Assembly: GCA_030407315.1 (NCBI GenBank)
Contig: JALQPE010000317.1
Location: 157,166 to 221,165 of the forward strand
DNA length: 64,000 nucleotides
Source of the DNA: Asparagopsis taxiformis
Lineage: Eukaryota > Rhodophyta > Florideophyceae > Bonnemaisoniales > Bonnemaisoniaceae
Direction of reading: 5' to 3'
Shown: one piece after another, positions 1-10,473 of the stretch
How positions within the stretch are numbered: the stretch's first letter is position 1
Layout: each line of letters opens with the position of its first letter
The notes under the pieces: generated by a model
The model's input: the letters and a program-made list of their open reading frames with translations, nothing else
What the model was told of the DNA's origin: nothing
Databases searched by the model: none
Program-made: the position numbers and the translations under genes

Positions 1-236
1 AGCTTGGCACATTCAAAACATTGCAGGAACTATCAATGTCGCCAACAAAAGGTGGAAAATCTCCCTTCTCGAAAACGCCGCGCGCCAAAATGGGAGCTGA
101 TCCCGACTCGGGCGGAGTCGAGGTAGAGGAACAGTCGAGTACACCGAGAGGACTGCGCGGTTCATTAGATGACAAGTCCCCCAAGGCGCATTCGTTTGGA
201 AAATTCTTCCTGTCCAAGCATCGGAACAAGAAGTAA
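1..236 (+). CDS. 3' end of an unknown protein (partial)
   Basis: The frame ending at TAA 234-236 is open to the left edge of the window, so this is probably the last 78 or so codons of a gene that starts outside. The visible part is hydrophilic, rich in Ser, Pro, Lys and Gly, and ends in a basic tail (FLSKHRNKK). No domain is visible. The only in-frame ATG is at 36, so a short standalone ORF cannot be excluded. I do not recognise the family. Confidence 0.4.
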   Translation, partial: LGTFKTLQELSMSPTKGGKSPFSKTPRAKMGADPDSGGVEVEEQSSTPRGLRGSLDDKSPKAHSFGKFFLSKHRNKK

Positions 237-791
237 GGATGACTTGGTAGACGAGATATAGTCGTGAGGATTTGTAGTGCGTAATAAATTGCTTCCAATA
301 CGTGGAACAGAGAAGTCGATGAGGCGAGTTGCCTGACTATTTCTACGCCGCTGTGAGTCGTTGAAGACGAGCGTCAAGTTGCAAGCCGAGCAGGTGCCAG
401 CAGCTGTAACCGTTACGGTAACGGTTGGGCTGGAAGAGTAATACCCTCGTGTTGTTCATTGGTCATGTCGTTATTATGGAATTTACTAATTATTCGCGTG
501 ATTTCACGCGAGTACACATCCGTCAAGGGACAGCGCTCAGCAGTTTGCCACACATCATTTGTACTTGTCGCAACGCTTGTACCGCCTCTCTCTATCCCGT
601 CATCACGACAACAATCTTTCCACTCTGACCCGTTCCTTTTCGCTCAGACTGCTGTAGGTCCTACTCAAAGCGTGAGCATACATTGGGTACAACTTCCAGC
701 CTTTGCTTGAAACAACTTGCTTATATCAAGGCTGTTGTCCAGCCGTTTCCGTCCCTTGCCTCGCTCTTCCCCCGCTCTTGCGTACACCAAC
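237..791. other. Intergenic spacer, no gene seen
   Basis: This is the spacer between the partial gene and the next plus-strand gene. Short ORFs on both strands overlap each other and look random. A near-palindromic GTAACCGTTACGGTAACGGTT lies at about 406-426 and could be a regulatory site. The part nearest 791 presumably holds the promoter and 5' UTR of the downstream gene; no clear TATA box was identified. Confidence 0.4.
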
Positions 792-2465
792 ATGCCCGCT
801 GTCCTCATCCCTGATGTTGCCTTCAGCCTCCGCTTGCTCATGCGCGAGCGTGTGTTGGCATGGATTTCCCGTGACACCGGCCTTTGCGACTTTCTGCTCC
901 CAGACGCAGTTGCTGCTTCCTGGTCTCCGGAGAAGAAGCATGAGTGGATGAACGCGATCATCGACAACTTTCTTCACACCTCATCCGCCGCGGTTGGCGG
1001 CAAGGAGGCGCGTCGGCGCGCCCTATCGCGCGAGCTGGCAGGCAATCTTCGTCGCGGCTGTGTCAGAATTCGTAACCGTTCCGTCACCCATTACAATATT
1101 GCCAAGATGGGTATTATGCTCGAGGGCCTATGGGACATCGTCTCGGTTGGACTCGATGATACCACTTGGGCACGCTGCTCACTTTTGTTCGATACCGGGC
1201 TCATCGCGCTGCGAGTTTCTTATTTATGGGTCTACCTAAAGGACCAAGCCCCGGATACCGAACTTCCCATCGATGTGCGCAAAGAACTGTTTCAGACGCT
1301 CGTGAAAAGTTTCTTCACATCCCGAGCTCCGACAGACAATAAACAAGACAAACATTCTACCAACTTTAAGGACCTGTTGGAAGTTTGGCGAAATGAGTTG
1401 CAAAACTACCTGGAGGGTGACGATTTTGAAAAGAAGCTTGCTCGTTTGGAGCAAACTCAAAGTCTTGATGAAACTGTCACTTGCGTCGAATCCTTCCTCA
1501 ATGCCCTTGATGTCGACAAAAGTTGGATGCTGGACATGCAGCATCTGGAGGTCGAGCTTCAGAACGGCAATCTCCTTCGTAAGGGAGTTGCGCAGATAAC
1601 CATTCCGGACAAGGAAAAACGGACGAAAGGAAGTAGCGATATGGGGAATGGTAGGTACATGATGGGAAAACCCGCTTCTGGAGGGCAATCGTCTACTGCT
1701 AGACAAGGGGCTTACGAACAAGGTGACAATGAGTCGGAGTCATCATTTGAACCAGCTGTTACGGACAGTGATTTCAACCCAGAGTCTACCGGTGAAGAAG
1801 GGTGGCCGCGTCGTTCCGTCGAGCCGGAGGTAACAGAAGATGAAGTAGAGCCAAAGCAAAAGGTAGAGAGAGATGTCAATGTGAGACGATCACCGCGAGG
1901 TACACCGACATCTGCAGGAAGGCCGCAACCATCTGGATCTGAACCAAAGTCCGTATTAGGCACGAGAAAACGGCGCAATTTTCACAACTCTACTGATGAA
2001 CCGCCAAGGGCGAGGCGGCGAGCACAGGCCGCTGAGGTTGTGTCGAAAGCATTGCGAGGCAGCAGTCTGAGAAAGCTGCGGAGACTAGCAGACTCACCAC
2101 AAGCAGATGAGGACAGCGTCAAGACTCCTCCAACAGGTAGGGCGCGGAGGTCGTTGAGACTGAGCAGCGGTGGTGGCTCTACTGAGAAAGGAACGAAGAG
2201 AACGAAGACGGCCACCGAAAGTGGTGGCCAAAACGCGGATGCAGAAGCGACAGCGAATGCTCACGATGGCGGCGGCGATGGAGGTAGATCGGCGGCGGGT
2301 CGGGCTACGCGAGGATCAGCGACTCGGAGGTCAACGCCTCTGTCGCGAGATACTCGGCGGAGATTGTTGTCGGCTGCGCTGATGGGTAATGATGCGGAGC
2401 CGAGCGCAAACGATGCACCGGGTAATCGAAGACGATCATTGCGAAGTTCGCGTCAGAATGCTTGA
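792..2465 (+). CDS. Unknown protein with helical N-terminus and long basic disordered C-terminus
   Basis: A 557-aa ORF; the frame is open a little upstream, but the first in-frame ATG is at 792. Residues 1 to about 270 look globular and alpha-helical, with mixed hydrophobic and charged residues and few prolines. From about 290 onward the protein is low complexity, acidic first and then strongly basic. The basic part carries repeated RRSLR-type patches and Arg/Lys clusters such as TRKRRN, and it ends RRRSLRSSRQNA. That composition suggests a nuclear, nucleic-acid-associated protein, but this is inference from composition only. I recognise no family. Codon use and length support a real gene. 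Confidence 0.7.
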   Translation: MPAVLIPDVAFSLRLLMRERVLAWISRDTGLCDFLLPDAVAASWSPEKKHEWMNAIIDNFLHTSSAAVGGKEARRRALSRELAGNLRRGCVRIRNRSVTHYNIAKMGIMLEGLWDIVSVGLDDTTWARCSLLFDTGLIALRVSYLWVYLKDQAPDTELPIDVRKELFQTLVKSFFTSRAPTDNKQDKHSTNFKDLLEVWRNELQNYLEGDDFEKKLARLEQTQSLDETVTCVESFLNALDVDKSWMLDMQHLEVELQNGNLLRKGVAQITIPDKEKRTKGSSDMGNGRYMMGKPASGGQSSTARQGAYEQGDNESESSFEPAVTDSDFNPESTGEEGWPRRSVEPEVTEDEVEPKQKVERDVNVRRSPRGTPTSAGRPQPSGSEPKSVLGTRKRRNFHNSTDEPPRARRRAQAAEVVSKALRGSSLRKLRRLADSPQADEDSVKTPPTGRARRSLRLSSGGGSTEKGTKRTKTATESGGQNADAEATANAHDGGGDGGRSAAGRATRGSATRRSTPLSRDTRRRLLSAALMGNDAEPSANDAPGNRRRSLRSSRQNA

Positions 2466-2975
2466 GGGTGGGCAAGTAATTGCCGAGCGCAAGGACCTGA
2501 ATCATGATGATGAAGAATGCGATCATTTCATTGTCGTTTGTTCGCGTTTGTTGGTCGGATCTTGAGAGGTTTTGGAAAATGTTGGGCTTCTACAGTTGTT
2601 TATGAGAGCTACCTTTCCCCTTTTTCAGTTGGAAACACGTAGGTCGTGACTTGTTGGGATTTATTGGTAAACGTACAAGAATTTTCTGTGGAAGCTAGTC
2701 GCTACTTGCAATTGGAGAGGGGTGAAGTGTAGCAGTAGAAGGACACTTTTACTTGATGTATCTTGTGTGTAGAAATGATAGGCATGAGCGCTACCGTTAG
2801 GGCTGACATATCGAAGTTTTGGGGGACAGTTGCGACTGGCCAAGATGAGTTGATATTCACAAAATGTTACAAGTGGCGATCGAGCGACGAAAAAGCGGCA
2901 TAGACAAGCAGTGATCGGTGCGATTCCAACTAGCATCAACATGGACAGACATCAATGAGTGGAGAGAGAAAAAGG
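2466..2975. other. Convergent intergenic spacer
   Basis: The spacer lies between the 3' ends of the plus-strand unknown gene and the minus-strand peptidase. It is more AT-rich than the genes and must hold both polyadenylation regions. A 93-codon ORF on the minus strand inside it has no recognisable features and is probably chance. Confidence 0.4.
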
Positions 2976-4355
2976 TCAGAGATTGCTTTCACAAGCGGAA
3001 TCGTGGTCGACGTCCTCAAAGGTTGTCTTGGCAACGTCCTCTTGAGCGAGTTCGGAGATGATATGTTGGTACGTCTCCACACCACGCAAGTAACCCATGA
3101 CAGAAATATATTCATCATGTTTATGTAGTAGGTTTGGGGTATCTGCTATGGGCGAGAAACCGAAACAAGGAATATCTCTCTGACGTAAATACCTGGAATC
3201 ACTTGCAGCATGGAAAATACCATGGCGAAGTCTGTCGGCAATATCGGACCTTTGCAATGCTCTCATAAACGGGTGCATGAAGGGATTAAGCTTGGGATCA
3301 CGACTGGTGAGAGAGGGTGCGGCGACCTTGATCACAAAATCATACGAGGCGCCCGGGCATCGGGCGCCATCACAGGTGAACCACGACTCAATCTCTGCGT
3401 CCATCTGTTGCAACGAGAAGGTCGGGGGGATACGGATATCAAAACCAGCTTCTACGACGGAGGGAATAATATTCATTGTAAATCCGGACTTTGAATGCTC
3501 ATCTTCGGAGCCGCCCTTCATGTACACCAAATTGACACCGACCAAGTCGCCGACAGCGACGCCCTGCTCGAGCTTTTGCACCTGGCGCTCACGGAACTGG
3601 AAAGCGCGCGACAGGATAGAATGGAGCACCTGAGCGGCGGAGGAGTGGGGCAAATTGGCGCCATGTCCCGGGGCGCCACGGACGGTAGCTGCGAGCCACC
3701 AATTCTGTCGTTCGCCATAGTAGACGTTATAATGATCGTCGTGACTAGGGAGGCCCTCATCCAAAGCGACGCCGACATTCATGCGTTCAAAGACGGTCGA
3801 ATTGACGAGATGGCCCATGCCGGTGACGCCGCCGATCTCTTCATCGGGGACAAAGGTGACGTGCACGTCGCGATCGGGCTGCCAGCCGCGGGCGGCGAGG
3901 GCGGCCAGGGCCTCGAGATACTGCATGCCGACGCTTTTCATGTCCTGTGCGCCGCGGGCATAGACGCGCCACTGGTCGTCGCGAAGGACGAGCTGGGCGT
4001 CGAAGGGCGGGAGGGACCATTTGTGGGGCTCGGTGGGGACGACATCGGTGTGGGAGTTGAGAAGGAGCGAGGGTAGATGCGGGCTGAGACCGGGCACGGT
4101 GATGATCACGACTGGTTTGTTGGGGACGAATGTGTGCGCGGCGAAGGAGGCGTGCGGGAGGAGTTGGCGCTGGACGGATTGTAGATAGGAGAGTATGGCG
4201 GCATAGTCCGGCTCGGGATGGTCGGAGCGAATCTGGAGGTAGGATTGGAGACGATGGATGGCGGGGTCGGTGGGCGCGTCGATGGAGGACGAATGCACGT
4301 CGGTGGGCAGATGGAGGATGAGGAAGAGTAAGTGGAGGAGGATGAGTAATTGCAT
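2976..4355 (-). CDS. M20 family metallopeptidase, aminoacylase-1-like, with signal peptide
   Basis: A 459-aa intronless protein. The first 22 or so residues are strongly hydrophobic (signal peptide or anchor), so it is probably secretory or vacuolar. The M20 dizinc signature is complete: H102 and D104 in SHTDVVP, bridging D138 in ARGAQDMK, general base E172 and metal ligand E173 in DEEIGG, D199 in ALDEG, and a late His in LLHKHDEY. The order, spacing and length fit aminoacylase-1 (ACY1), which hydrolyses N-acyl amino acids. Substrate specificity within M20 cannot be fixed from sequence. The lid/dimerisation domain lies roughly between residues 215 and 330. It shares a short divergent promoter with the primase gene. 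Confidence 0.9.
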   Translation of the reverse strand: MQLLILLHLLFLILHLPTDVHSSSIDAPTDPAIHRLQSYLQIRSDHPEPDYAAILSYLQSVQRQLLPHASFAAHTFVPNKPVVIITVPGLSPHLPSLLLNSHTDVVPTEPHKWSLPPFDAQLVLRDDQWRVYARGAQDMKSVGMQYLEALAALAARGWQPDRDVHVTFVPDEEIGGVTGMGHLVNSTVFERMNVGVALDEGLPSHDDHYNVYYGERQNWWLAATVRGAPGHGANLPHSSAAQVLHSILSRAFQFRERQVQKLEQGVAVGDLVGVNLVYMKGGSEDEHSKSGFTMNIIPSVVEAGFDIRIPPTFSLQQMDAEIESWFTCDGARCPGASYDFVIKVAAPSLTSRDPKLNPFMHPFMRALQRSDIADRLRHGIFHAASDSRYLRQRDIPCFGFSPIADTPNLLHKHDEYISVMGYLRGVETYQHIISELAQEDVAKTTFEDVDHDSACESNL

Positions 4356-4577
4356 GATAATTCACAAATGAGTCACGATGAATTGGACGGCGCGAAACGG
4401 TAGCACTCTGACGCTGCATTGGTTTAAATAGTCGGTTGGTAGCACGGCGCGTTTGGTGTGAAATGTGGCAGCGACGCTTCGTAGACACATCTGCGCTATC
4501 GAGCTCGCCACTCGCTTTTCATTGGTGCCCGACCGACGCCACTCTGACGTATCTTCCCGCTTCGATATCCGCACACG
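4356..4577. promoter_or_regulatory. Bidirectional promoter between peptidase and primase genes
   Basis: Only about 220 bp separate the two divergent start codons, so both promoters and 5' UTRs must sit here or overlap coding sequence. The interval contains TTTAAATAG near 4425 on the plus strand as a possible AT-rich core element. No factor site is confidently recognised. Confidence 0.5.
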
Positions 4578-7298
4578 ATGCAAACCGCTTTCATCCTCTC
4601 CACTCCATCTTTTCATCCACACAATCGTGCTCGCTGCGTCCACCCCAAACGTCCCAGATTGCCCGTCTGTGCCGCCCCGACTCCCGCCCGCTCCCCCGAC
4701 AATTTCTGGAATCTCATCAGAACCGCCGTCCCCCTCTCGCACGTCTTCCGAGACCATCTCGGCCCCGACGCTCTCATCGAGCGCAAACCCGCTCAATTCG
4801 TCGTAAAATGCCCCTTCCATCCCGACAACAATCCCTCATGCATTATAAACGACTCTACCGCAACCTTCCACTGCTTCGGCTGCGGAGCTCACGGCTCTAT
4901 AATCGACTTTGAAATGCACACCCGCGCACTGCAAACTCCCGTCCAAGCCCTCCAATCTCTCTCAGCCCGTTACCCCTCTATCGCTGCACTGTCCCAACAA
5001 ACGCCAACCAACGCCCCACCCGTCCCCGCGCCTCTCCCCAAACCGCAGCCAAAGTCATGGCGCCAAATTGTCCAACAAAAACGTCTCGTCGCAAATGTTC
5101 TCCTCTCCGTCCACCAGCTCTACGTCGACCAGCTCTGGCGCCCCGACAATCCCGCGTTACATTACCTTCGTGCTCGCCAGTTATCCGACAACACCATTCG
5201 ACAGTTCGCCTGCGGATACGCCGGTCCACAAACAGACTGGCATCGCACCGTGAATCATCTAGTCGACGCCGGTTTCTCACAATCACATGCTGTCACAGCC
5301 GGCGTTGCAGCCGCCGCCAAGAACGATTCTGTGTACGACTTATTCCGCGGTCGCGTCGTCACCCCCATCCGCGACATAGCCGGCAAACTCATTGCTTTCT
5401 CCGGCCGCATTCTAGGCGATCCTGACAGCTACTCGGGCTATGTGCCTAAATATGTCAACGGCCCCGAGACACCTCTCTTTCGCAAACGCGACGTGCTCTT
5501 CGGCGCCGATCTCGCCGTGTCCGCCCCGAGCTGCCGCGACGAAGCCGGTTACCTCGTCATCGTGGAGGGCTATATGGACGCCATGACGATGTACGACCGT
5601 ACAGCTGGTAAAGTGGGCGTCGTCGCAACAATGGGCGCCGCGATCACCTTGCCACAAATTAACATTGCCGTCCACTTGCTAGAGGACCCTGCAGACGGCA
5701 AGGTTATCGTCAACTTTGATGGCGATGACGCTGGCTATGCCGCCGCTGAACGCATGTGTGATAATGTGTTGCCCCAAGCCGATCGTGCACATCTCGTTTA
5801 TATTGCTATGCCCCCGCAACAAGTGAAGGACCCCGATGAGTTTTTGAGCTCAGTGGGAACTGCTGATGAATATCTCAAACACTTGCAGGAGACGGCGTTG
5901 CCGTGGTATGAATGGAAGGGCAAAACCATTGTCTTTCGAGAGTTGGAGCGTATGGAAACTGAGACGACCTCTTCACAACTAGACAACGTTGAGCAATTCA
6001 CACCAGCTCAAATCCAATCTCTGCTTGGTGACGACGAGTCGATGGAAACAATCGACTTTGAGATCATGAAGTACATGAGTGAATATCGTAGTGAACTACT
6101 AGCTGCTATGGGGGCCCCTTCAGAGTTTATAGCCAAGCCGCGCAAAAGTCGACCTCGACCACGTTGTTCCGAGGACACCGTCGACAAACTTGCACAAACG
6201 CTCTATTTAGCACACAAGTCTATGCCAGGTCTCAATGTAGGCGCCTTGGTCCATTCATGGGCAGATTCACTCTCATGTGGTGATGGAACTGCTATAACGC
6301 CACTGTTCAAGAAAATCATCAAACGAGCGGAAGAGATCTCCGGGTGTCGCCAATCGTTCTCGCCAATGGCTCACCTAGACATGATGCCGCCACCGCCGTG
6401 GGTCGTCGACGAACTACCAAAGCGGAAAAAGAAGGCATTCATAGCTGCAAACGGTATGTCAGATGAGCAGATGGGCATAACAGATTTTCTGGCCAATCCG
6501 AAGCGTCGCAAAAAGAGCTTGGCCAGGATTGAGGCACAGCGCGAAATCGTAAATCAGATTTTGCGCAATCGATCCGAACAAGCAAAGCGACTTCGAGCGC
6601 GACCGCGACGAACCGCAGAGGAGATTATTCTACGTGTCCTCATCTTTGCCTCAGAGGCGGATCGGCTCGACTGTCTCAATGCGTTGCTTGAAGTACTGAT
6701 TCGCTGCGAGGAGAAAGGCTTGCCATTCTGGACGTCTCCTCATCGTGCGCGTTTATTTGAATTTCTCGCAGAAGTAGAAGGAACAAGAACTGCAGAGGAA
6801 TTGGCAGAAAAAGTGGAGGACAAGGAGTGGTGGATCCCAGAAATCGAGGAATTGTTTTCTCCGTTGGAAGAAGAGGCAGACCCTGAATGGAAAGCTGTTC
6901 GTGAAATCGAGATTTCTGCACCAGTGGAAGCTGTCACCTGTATGGCAGATTCTGTCCAGGTCATGGCTGGAAAGGTTGCCAGTGAAATGGCGTTGGAAGA
7001 AACTTCCGATATCCTCGAGGAAATTATGCAAGCTCAAAGCCAGAACAATGTGGAAAAGGTTGATCATCTGATTGCGAAACAAATATCTCTGAAATCGGCT
7101 GTTGACCGCACAAAGTACCTAACTCCAGATGAGTTGGAAAGCAGAGAGGAGGAACTAAGAGAACTGAGGACTGAACGGGAAGAGACGAGGAAAATTGAAA
7201 TGGTGCTGCAACTACTCAAGACGCAGAGTGTGCCTCATCCGTCGGAACGCGCACCTTGGCTGCTTGAAGAGTCTGAAATGGAAAATGAGGATTTCTAA
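4578..7298 (+). CDS. DnaG-type DNA primase, probably plastid-targeted, with long C-terminal extension
   Basis: A 906-aa intronless protein. Residues 1-45 are basic and hydroxylated with no zinc ligands, like a transit peptide. The CHC2 zinc finger is at C78, H81, C99 and C102 (CPFH...CFGC), followed by the DnaG core. The TOPRIM domain shows VEGYMDA with E330 and FDGDDAG with D381 and D383, the Mg-binding residues for RNA primer synthesis. Bacterial DnaG is about 580 aa; here about 450 residues follow TOPRIM, first a helical region and then a very charged, probably coiled-coil tail. The tail may replace the bacterial helicase-interaction domain, but that is inference. Organelle targeting, plastid more likely than mitochondrion, is inferred from the leader. 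The start is supported by the leader and the divergent promoter. Confidence 0.92.
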   Translation: MQTAFILSTPSFHPHNRARCVHPKRPRLPVCAAPTPARSPDNFWNLIRTAVPLSHVFRDHLGPDALIERKPAQFVVKCPFHPDNNPSCIINDSTATFHCFGCGAHGSIIDFEMHTRALQTPVQALQSLSARYPSIAALSQQTPTNAPPVPAPLPKPQPKSWRQIVQQKRLVANVLLSVHQLYVDQLWRPDNPALHYLRARQLSDNTIRQFACGYAGPQTDWHRTVNHLVDAGFSQSHAVTAGVAAAAKNDSVYDLFRGRVVTPIRDIAGKLIAFSGRILGDPDSYSGYVPKYVNGPETPLFRKRDVLFGADLAVSAPSCRDEAGYLVIVEGYMDAMTMYDRTAGKVGVVATMGAAITLPQINIAVHLLEDPADGKVIVNFDGDDAGYAAAERMCDNVLPQADRAHLVYIAMPPQQVKDPDEFLSSVGTADEYLKHLQETALPWYEWKGKTIVFRELERMETETTSSQLDNVEQFTPAQIQSLLGDDESMETIDFEIMKYMSEYRSELLAAMGAPSEFIAKPRKSRPRPRCSEDTVDKLAQTLYLAHKSMPGLNVGALVHSWADSLSCGDGTAITPLFKKIIKRAEEISGCRQSFSPMAHLDMMPPPPWVVDELPKRKKKAFIAANGMSDEQMGITDFLANPKRRKKSLARIEAQREIVNQILRNRSEQAKRLRARPRRTAEEIILRVLIFASEADRLDCLNALLEVLIRCEEKGLPFWTSPHRARLFEFLAEVEGTRTAEELAEKVEDKEWWIPEIEELFSPLEEEADPEWKAVREIEISAPVEAVTCMADSVQVMAGKVASEMALEETSDILEEIMQAQSQNNVEKVDHLIAKQISLKSAVDRTKYLTPDELESREEELRELRTEREETRKIEMVLQLLKTQSVPHPSERAPWLLEESEMENEDF

Positions 7299-7688
7299 AC
7301 TAATGCAAGAAATGAAGCGCTGCATTATGGCGGCACATTAGCACGCTTCTTTATGCACAACTTCTGAATAATAGAACTGCGAAGGAGCTGCGCAATGCGA
7401 GCTATGCTCGCTAGACGACAACCACAACTTCGCATGTGGGTGAGCACCATATACACCGAGTAGAGCTACCAGTAATTATAAGCAACAGTATCAGACAGTA
7501 AATGTCGACCTCCTGGTGTAGTTAACTAGCTCTTAAATAGTCAGCGACAGCCACAATGGACAGATATGTTGTTACCATGGACATCCAGGCAGGCCTGGTC
7601 TCAATCTCCGCAGGCCGGTTGCTTGTGAACCGGGAGACTATGTACAAAAAACGAGTACCTTTCACTCGTCTGCCGATCGGAGAAACAG
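7299..7688. other. Convergent intergenic spacer, no gene seen
   Basis: This 390-bp spacer lies between the 3' end of the primase gene and the 3' end of the minus-strand helix-turn-helix gene. It contains short AT-rich stretches and no ORF of note. Confidence 0.4.
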
Positions 7689-9337
7689 TCAGGTGAACAC
7701 AGTCAAGGTATATCTTCCGCTGGGCACGCCAGCGGAAATGATGACCTCCTCAAAACCCTTGTCCATCAATGCCCACTGCGTGCCAGGCAAGAGGGCAAAT
7801 CTTCGGGCAATGGACGCCTTGATGTCCTCTGAAGAAGCGCCTTCATACCAAGCAATAACCACAGTACGTCTGCCCATAATAATCTCCAGTCGATGTTTGC
7901 CAGACGAGGAGCGAGAAGACTCATGCGCTGGTGTAGGATCGGGTTCCACAGCTCTAGATCCATTGAGCATCTCTGGAGCGTCCTTGGATCGAGAATTGTC
8001 TCTGGTCGTGCGGGGACGCGAAATGGCGGCAGCTGGTGGAGCGCCATTGTATAAATCGGCATCTTGATTGGGACTATCGGCAGCGTCGGCACGCTGGGGT
8101 GCACGCACTGGATCTACATCGTCATCGGATGTAGCATGGCCTGGTCTTGTCAGTTTTCTGCGCTTGAACTGCTCCGAAGGGGAATTGGAGCGGCTATCAC
8201 GAAATTGCTGTGAGTGGCGACGGTCGTCGGGTCGAAAGGTGGGGTCCATGTCTGCCTCCATGGACCAGTCGGGTCTGCGCATACGGGTGGCGCTGCGTGC
8301 AGCTTGGCGATCTGCAGTGGCGGCTTCAGCGTCGCGTGGCATTGTGATCTGCGAGGGCATTTTGGTGAAGCGACGACGGGTGGCATAGAGCGAGGGGCTG
8401 GTATGCTGTGGGGGGTAGGGCTCATCGACAAAGGGCGGTCGTTGAGCGGGGTCTGTATTCTTTGGGAAGCGACGCTTGGATCCTACGTAAGTTGCGGGGT
8501 GGGAGGTCGGGGGCGGGAAGGATTTGTTCTGACGTGTTGAATCGTGTGCAGCGGATGTAGCGGGCATTGAAAGGCGTGGAAGGTTTGGAGTTTCGACTTG
8601 GTCATCCTGTTGCGGTTGCGATTGAGGTGGACGTTCCTCGTCTTGGGGCTGCTCGAGCTGCGGCTGGGAGGTGTCTTTGAAGTCATCTTCAGTGAAACCT
8701 GTGAGCTCGATGAGACGATCCTTATTGCGGAGCCACCTGTAGAAGGTGCGTGCGGAGATGTCATACTGCTGGCATGCGGTGAGCATGGACATTCTGCCCG
8801 ATTCGACGGCCATGACGCATTCGAGTCGGCGCATGAGGGAGTTTTCGTTGATATTGGGCGGTCTGCCTGGGCGATTGGGGCGGCCTCTGACGCGGCGGGC
8901 GGGGGGCGTGGCGCGCTCTGCAGACTTATGGGGCTGGGGGACCTGGATCTGCGGGACGGGGGTCGGGGGCGGTGCGGTCTGGGACGGGGCGGCTGCACGG
9001 TGGGCGGGGGCTGCTCAATTGGGGGCGGCGGGGGCTGGGGCTGGGCGGGAGCGGGGCCAGAGTGGACGGGGGGCTGGGAAACGGGGGGCGCAGAGGTGGA
9101 AGCGGATGCGGGCGGCATGACGTGTTGGGCGGTGTGTCGACGAAGATCAAGTTGGGGCGGGAGCATCTGTTGGGCGGGGGAGGCGGGCGGTGTCGGGGGA
9201 AGACGGGGCAGTGCGGGCAATCCGGGCGTGGACGGAGCGGAAGTGGTGGGCGAGCGGGGGAATCTCGGTGATGGCGGGGGCGTCGAGCGCCCACGCGATG
9301 CAACGGTGGGTTCGGTGGAGGTGGGGTTGACGGCCAT
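7689..9337 (-). CDS. AT-hook / helix-turn-helix protein split over two frames
   Basis: The 381-codon 3' part (first ATG at 8834) begins inside a domain. Its frame stays open upstream to 9015 and there encodes a Pro-rich segment plus an AT-hook-like RGRPNRPGRPP. This leads into a homeodomain-like helix-turn-helix (LTACQQYDISARTFYRWLRN). The matching Pro/Ser-rich N-terminus, starting at ATG 9337, is in a different frame. So the gene probably spans both frames, switching somewhere in the G-rich stretch 8900-9015, by a short intron, an indel or a sequencing error in a homopolymer. After the HTH comes about 230 residues of disordered Ser/Arg/Pro sequence. A compact C-terminal domain of about 65 residues follows (RLEIIMGRRTVVIAWYEG...), possibly a beta-grasp fold. 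Likely a DNA-binding nuclear protein; the family was not recognised. Confidence 0.6.
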
Positions 9338-9633
9338 ACGACGGGAAAAAATGCGAAAGGGATTGCGGTTTGTGGCTGCGCACGTCAAAGACCAGGCAGG
9401 TTGGATTGATGGGTGACAGGCGTCATTTTTCAGTGCAATACAGCGCGGCTTACAGATACTATTTTGCACCGCTGGAAGCGTAGAATGCAGCCATTCGGCG
9501 TCACTTGTCATCAACACACAAATCTATTTTTGCAATTTTTATCTTTCCAACGCCACATTTTTGTTACACGTTCATAGTCGTAAATTTATACGCATCCCAC
9601 AACGCCTGTCAATACATTTGTTACACACACAGT

Positions 9634-10473
9634 TCAATTAGTACCATTCATCGTCTGTTGCTCGTCTCGTAATCTCTCACTTACCATGCTCGCACTCGTG
9701 CTCAAATTGAAACTGCGAAAGCGTTCGTCCACCATCGGGAATGCGATGGTGCGTTCGTCGCGTCCCTCCCCGTCCAGCCACCATCGAATCCCGTCGAATC
9801 CGTCCACTTCGCTGCCGAACATCATCACAATCTTGCCGTGTCGCGGCCACACCAATTGCGCCATACTTTGCTGCCCAAATTTGGTGAAGAAAAAGCGATG
9901 ACCACCGATACGTTGCATGGCGCCATTTGCAAATTGCTCCCATGATTCGTACACGTATACCTCGACATGATGCCAATAATCCAGTCCCGCACGTCGTACC
10001 TGTTTGGCGTCCAGCGAAAACCCCAACGGTCCCACCAGATGCAGCACCGCGCCCAGTCCCAGACACGTACGTCCCATGTTGCCCGTGTTCCAATGAATCT
10101 GCGGATGCACCAGCACAACGTGCAAACGTTTCTCGCCGTCACTGTCCACAAGCGCGCCGCCTTTGGCACCCGCGCCGTACGCACAGTTGAAACGCGCCGT
10201 TTGTCGCCGCGCGCACACCAGCTCCTGTAAGCGTTGTCGTCGACATTGCTGCCGCAACGGTCGTGGTGCGCTCCGTTGCGCAACACCGATCGGCGATACA
10301 AATCCTGTGTGCACCGCCATGACAAATTGAGCAATGCGCTTCACGTGATCGCGCGCCGCTTCCACCTCGCCGATCTCCAAGTAGCCAACGCAGATCACCT
10401 TGTGTGTATACACGTGTACCATGTGGACGATACATTCCATCATATCATCAGAAACCAAGCCCAGCCGATGCAA
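9634..10473 (-). CDS. SPOUT RNA methyltransferase, TrmL/TrmH-like
   Basis: The C-terminal 160 or so residues match the SPOUT fold of TrmL, the enzyme that 2'-O-methylates the wobble nucleotide of tRNA-Leu. Motif 1 is HPQIHWNTGNMGRTCLGLGA, followed by GFSLDAKQVRRAGLDYW. Motif 2 is MMFGSEVDGF, and motif 3 is MVDERFRSFNLSTSASMV, together forming the trefoil-knot SAM site. About 115 residues precede motif 1, which in bacterial TrmL starts almost at the N-terminus. The extra part may be a targeting leader, or the true start may lie at a later Met (near 10324) or behind an unseen intron. Organellar or cytosolic location is open. The exact RNA target is not determinable here. Confidence 0.83.
   Translation of the reverse strand: MHRLGLVSDDMMECIVHMVHVYTHKVICVGYLEIGEVEAARDHVKRIAQFVMAVHTGFVSPIGVAQRSAPRPLRQQCRRQRLQELVCARRQTARFNCAYGAGAKGGALVDSDGEKRLHVVLVHPQIHWNTGNMGRTCLGLGAVLHLVGPLGFSLDAKQVRRAGLDYWHHVEVYVYESWEQFANGAMQRIGGHRFFFTKFGQQSMAQLVWPRHGKIVMMFGSEVDGFDGIRWWLDGEGRDERTIAFPMVDERFRSFNLSTSASMVSERLRDEQQTMNGTN

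Noticed and set aside
3495..4076. 193-codon plus-strand ORF
   Set aside because: It is antisense to the well-supported M20 peptidase, whose catalytic motifs lie in the same interval.
8598..9416. Plus-strand 272-codon Gly-rich ORF
   Set aside because: It lies antisense to the Pro-rich part of the HTH gene. Gly/Trp richness is the shadow of CCN proline codons.
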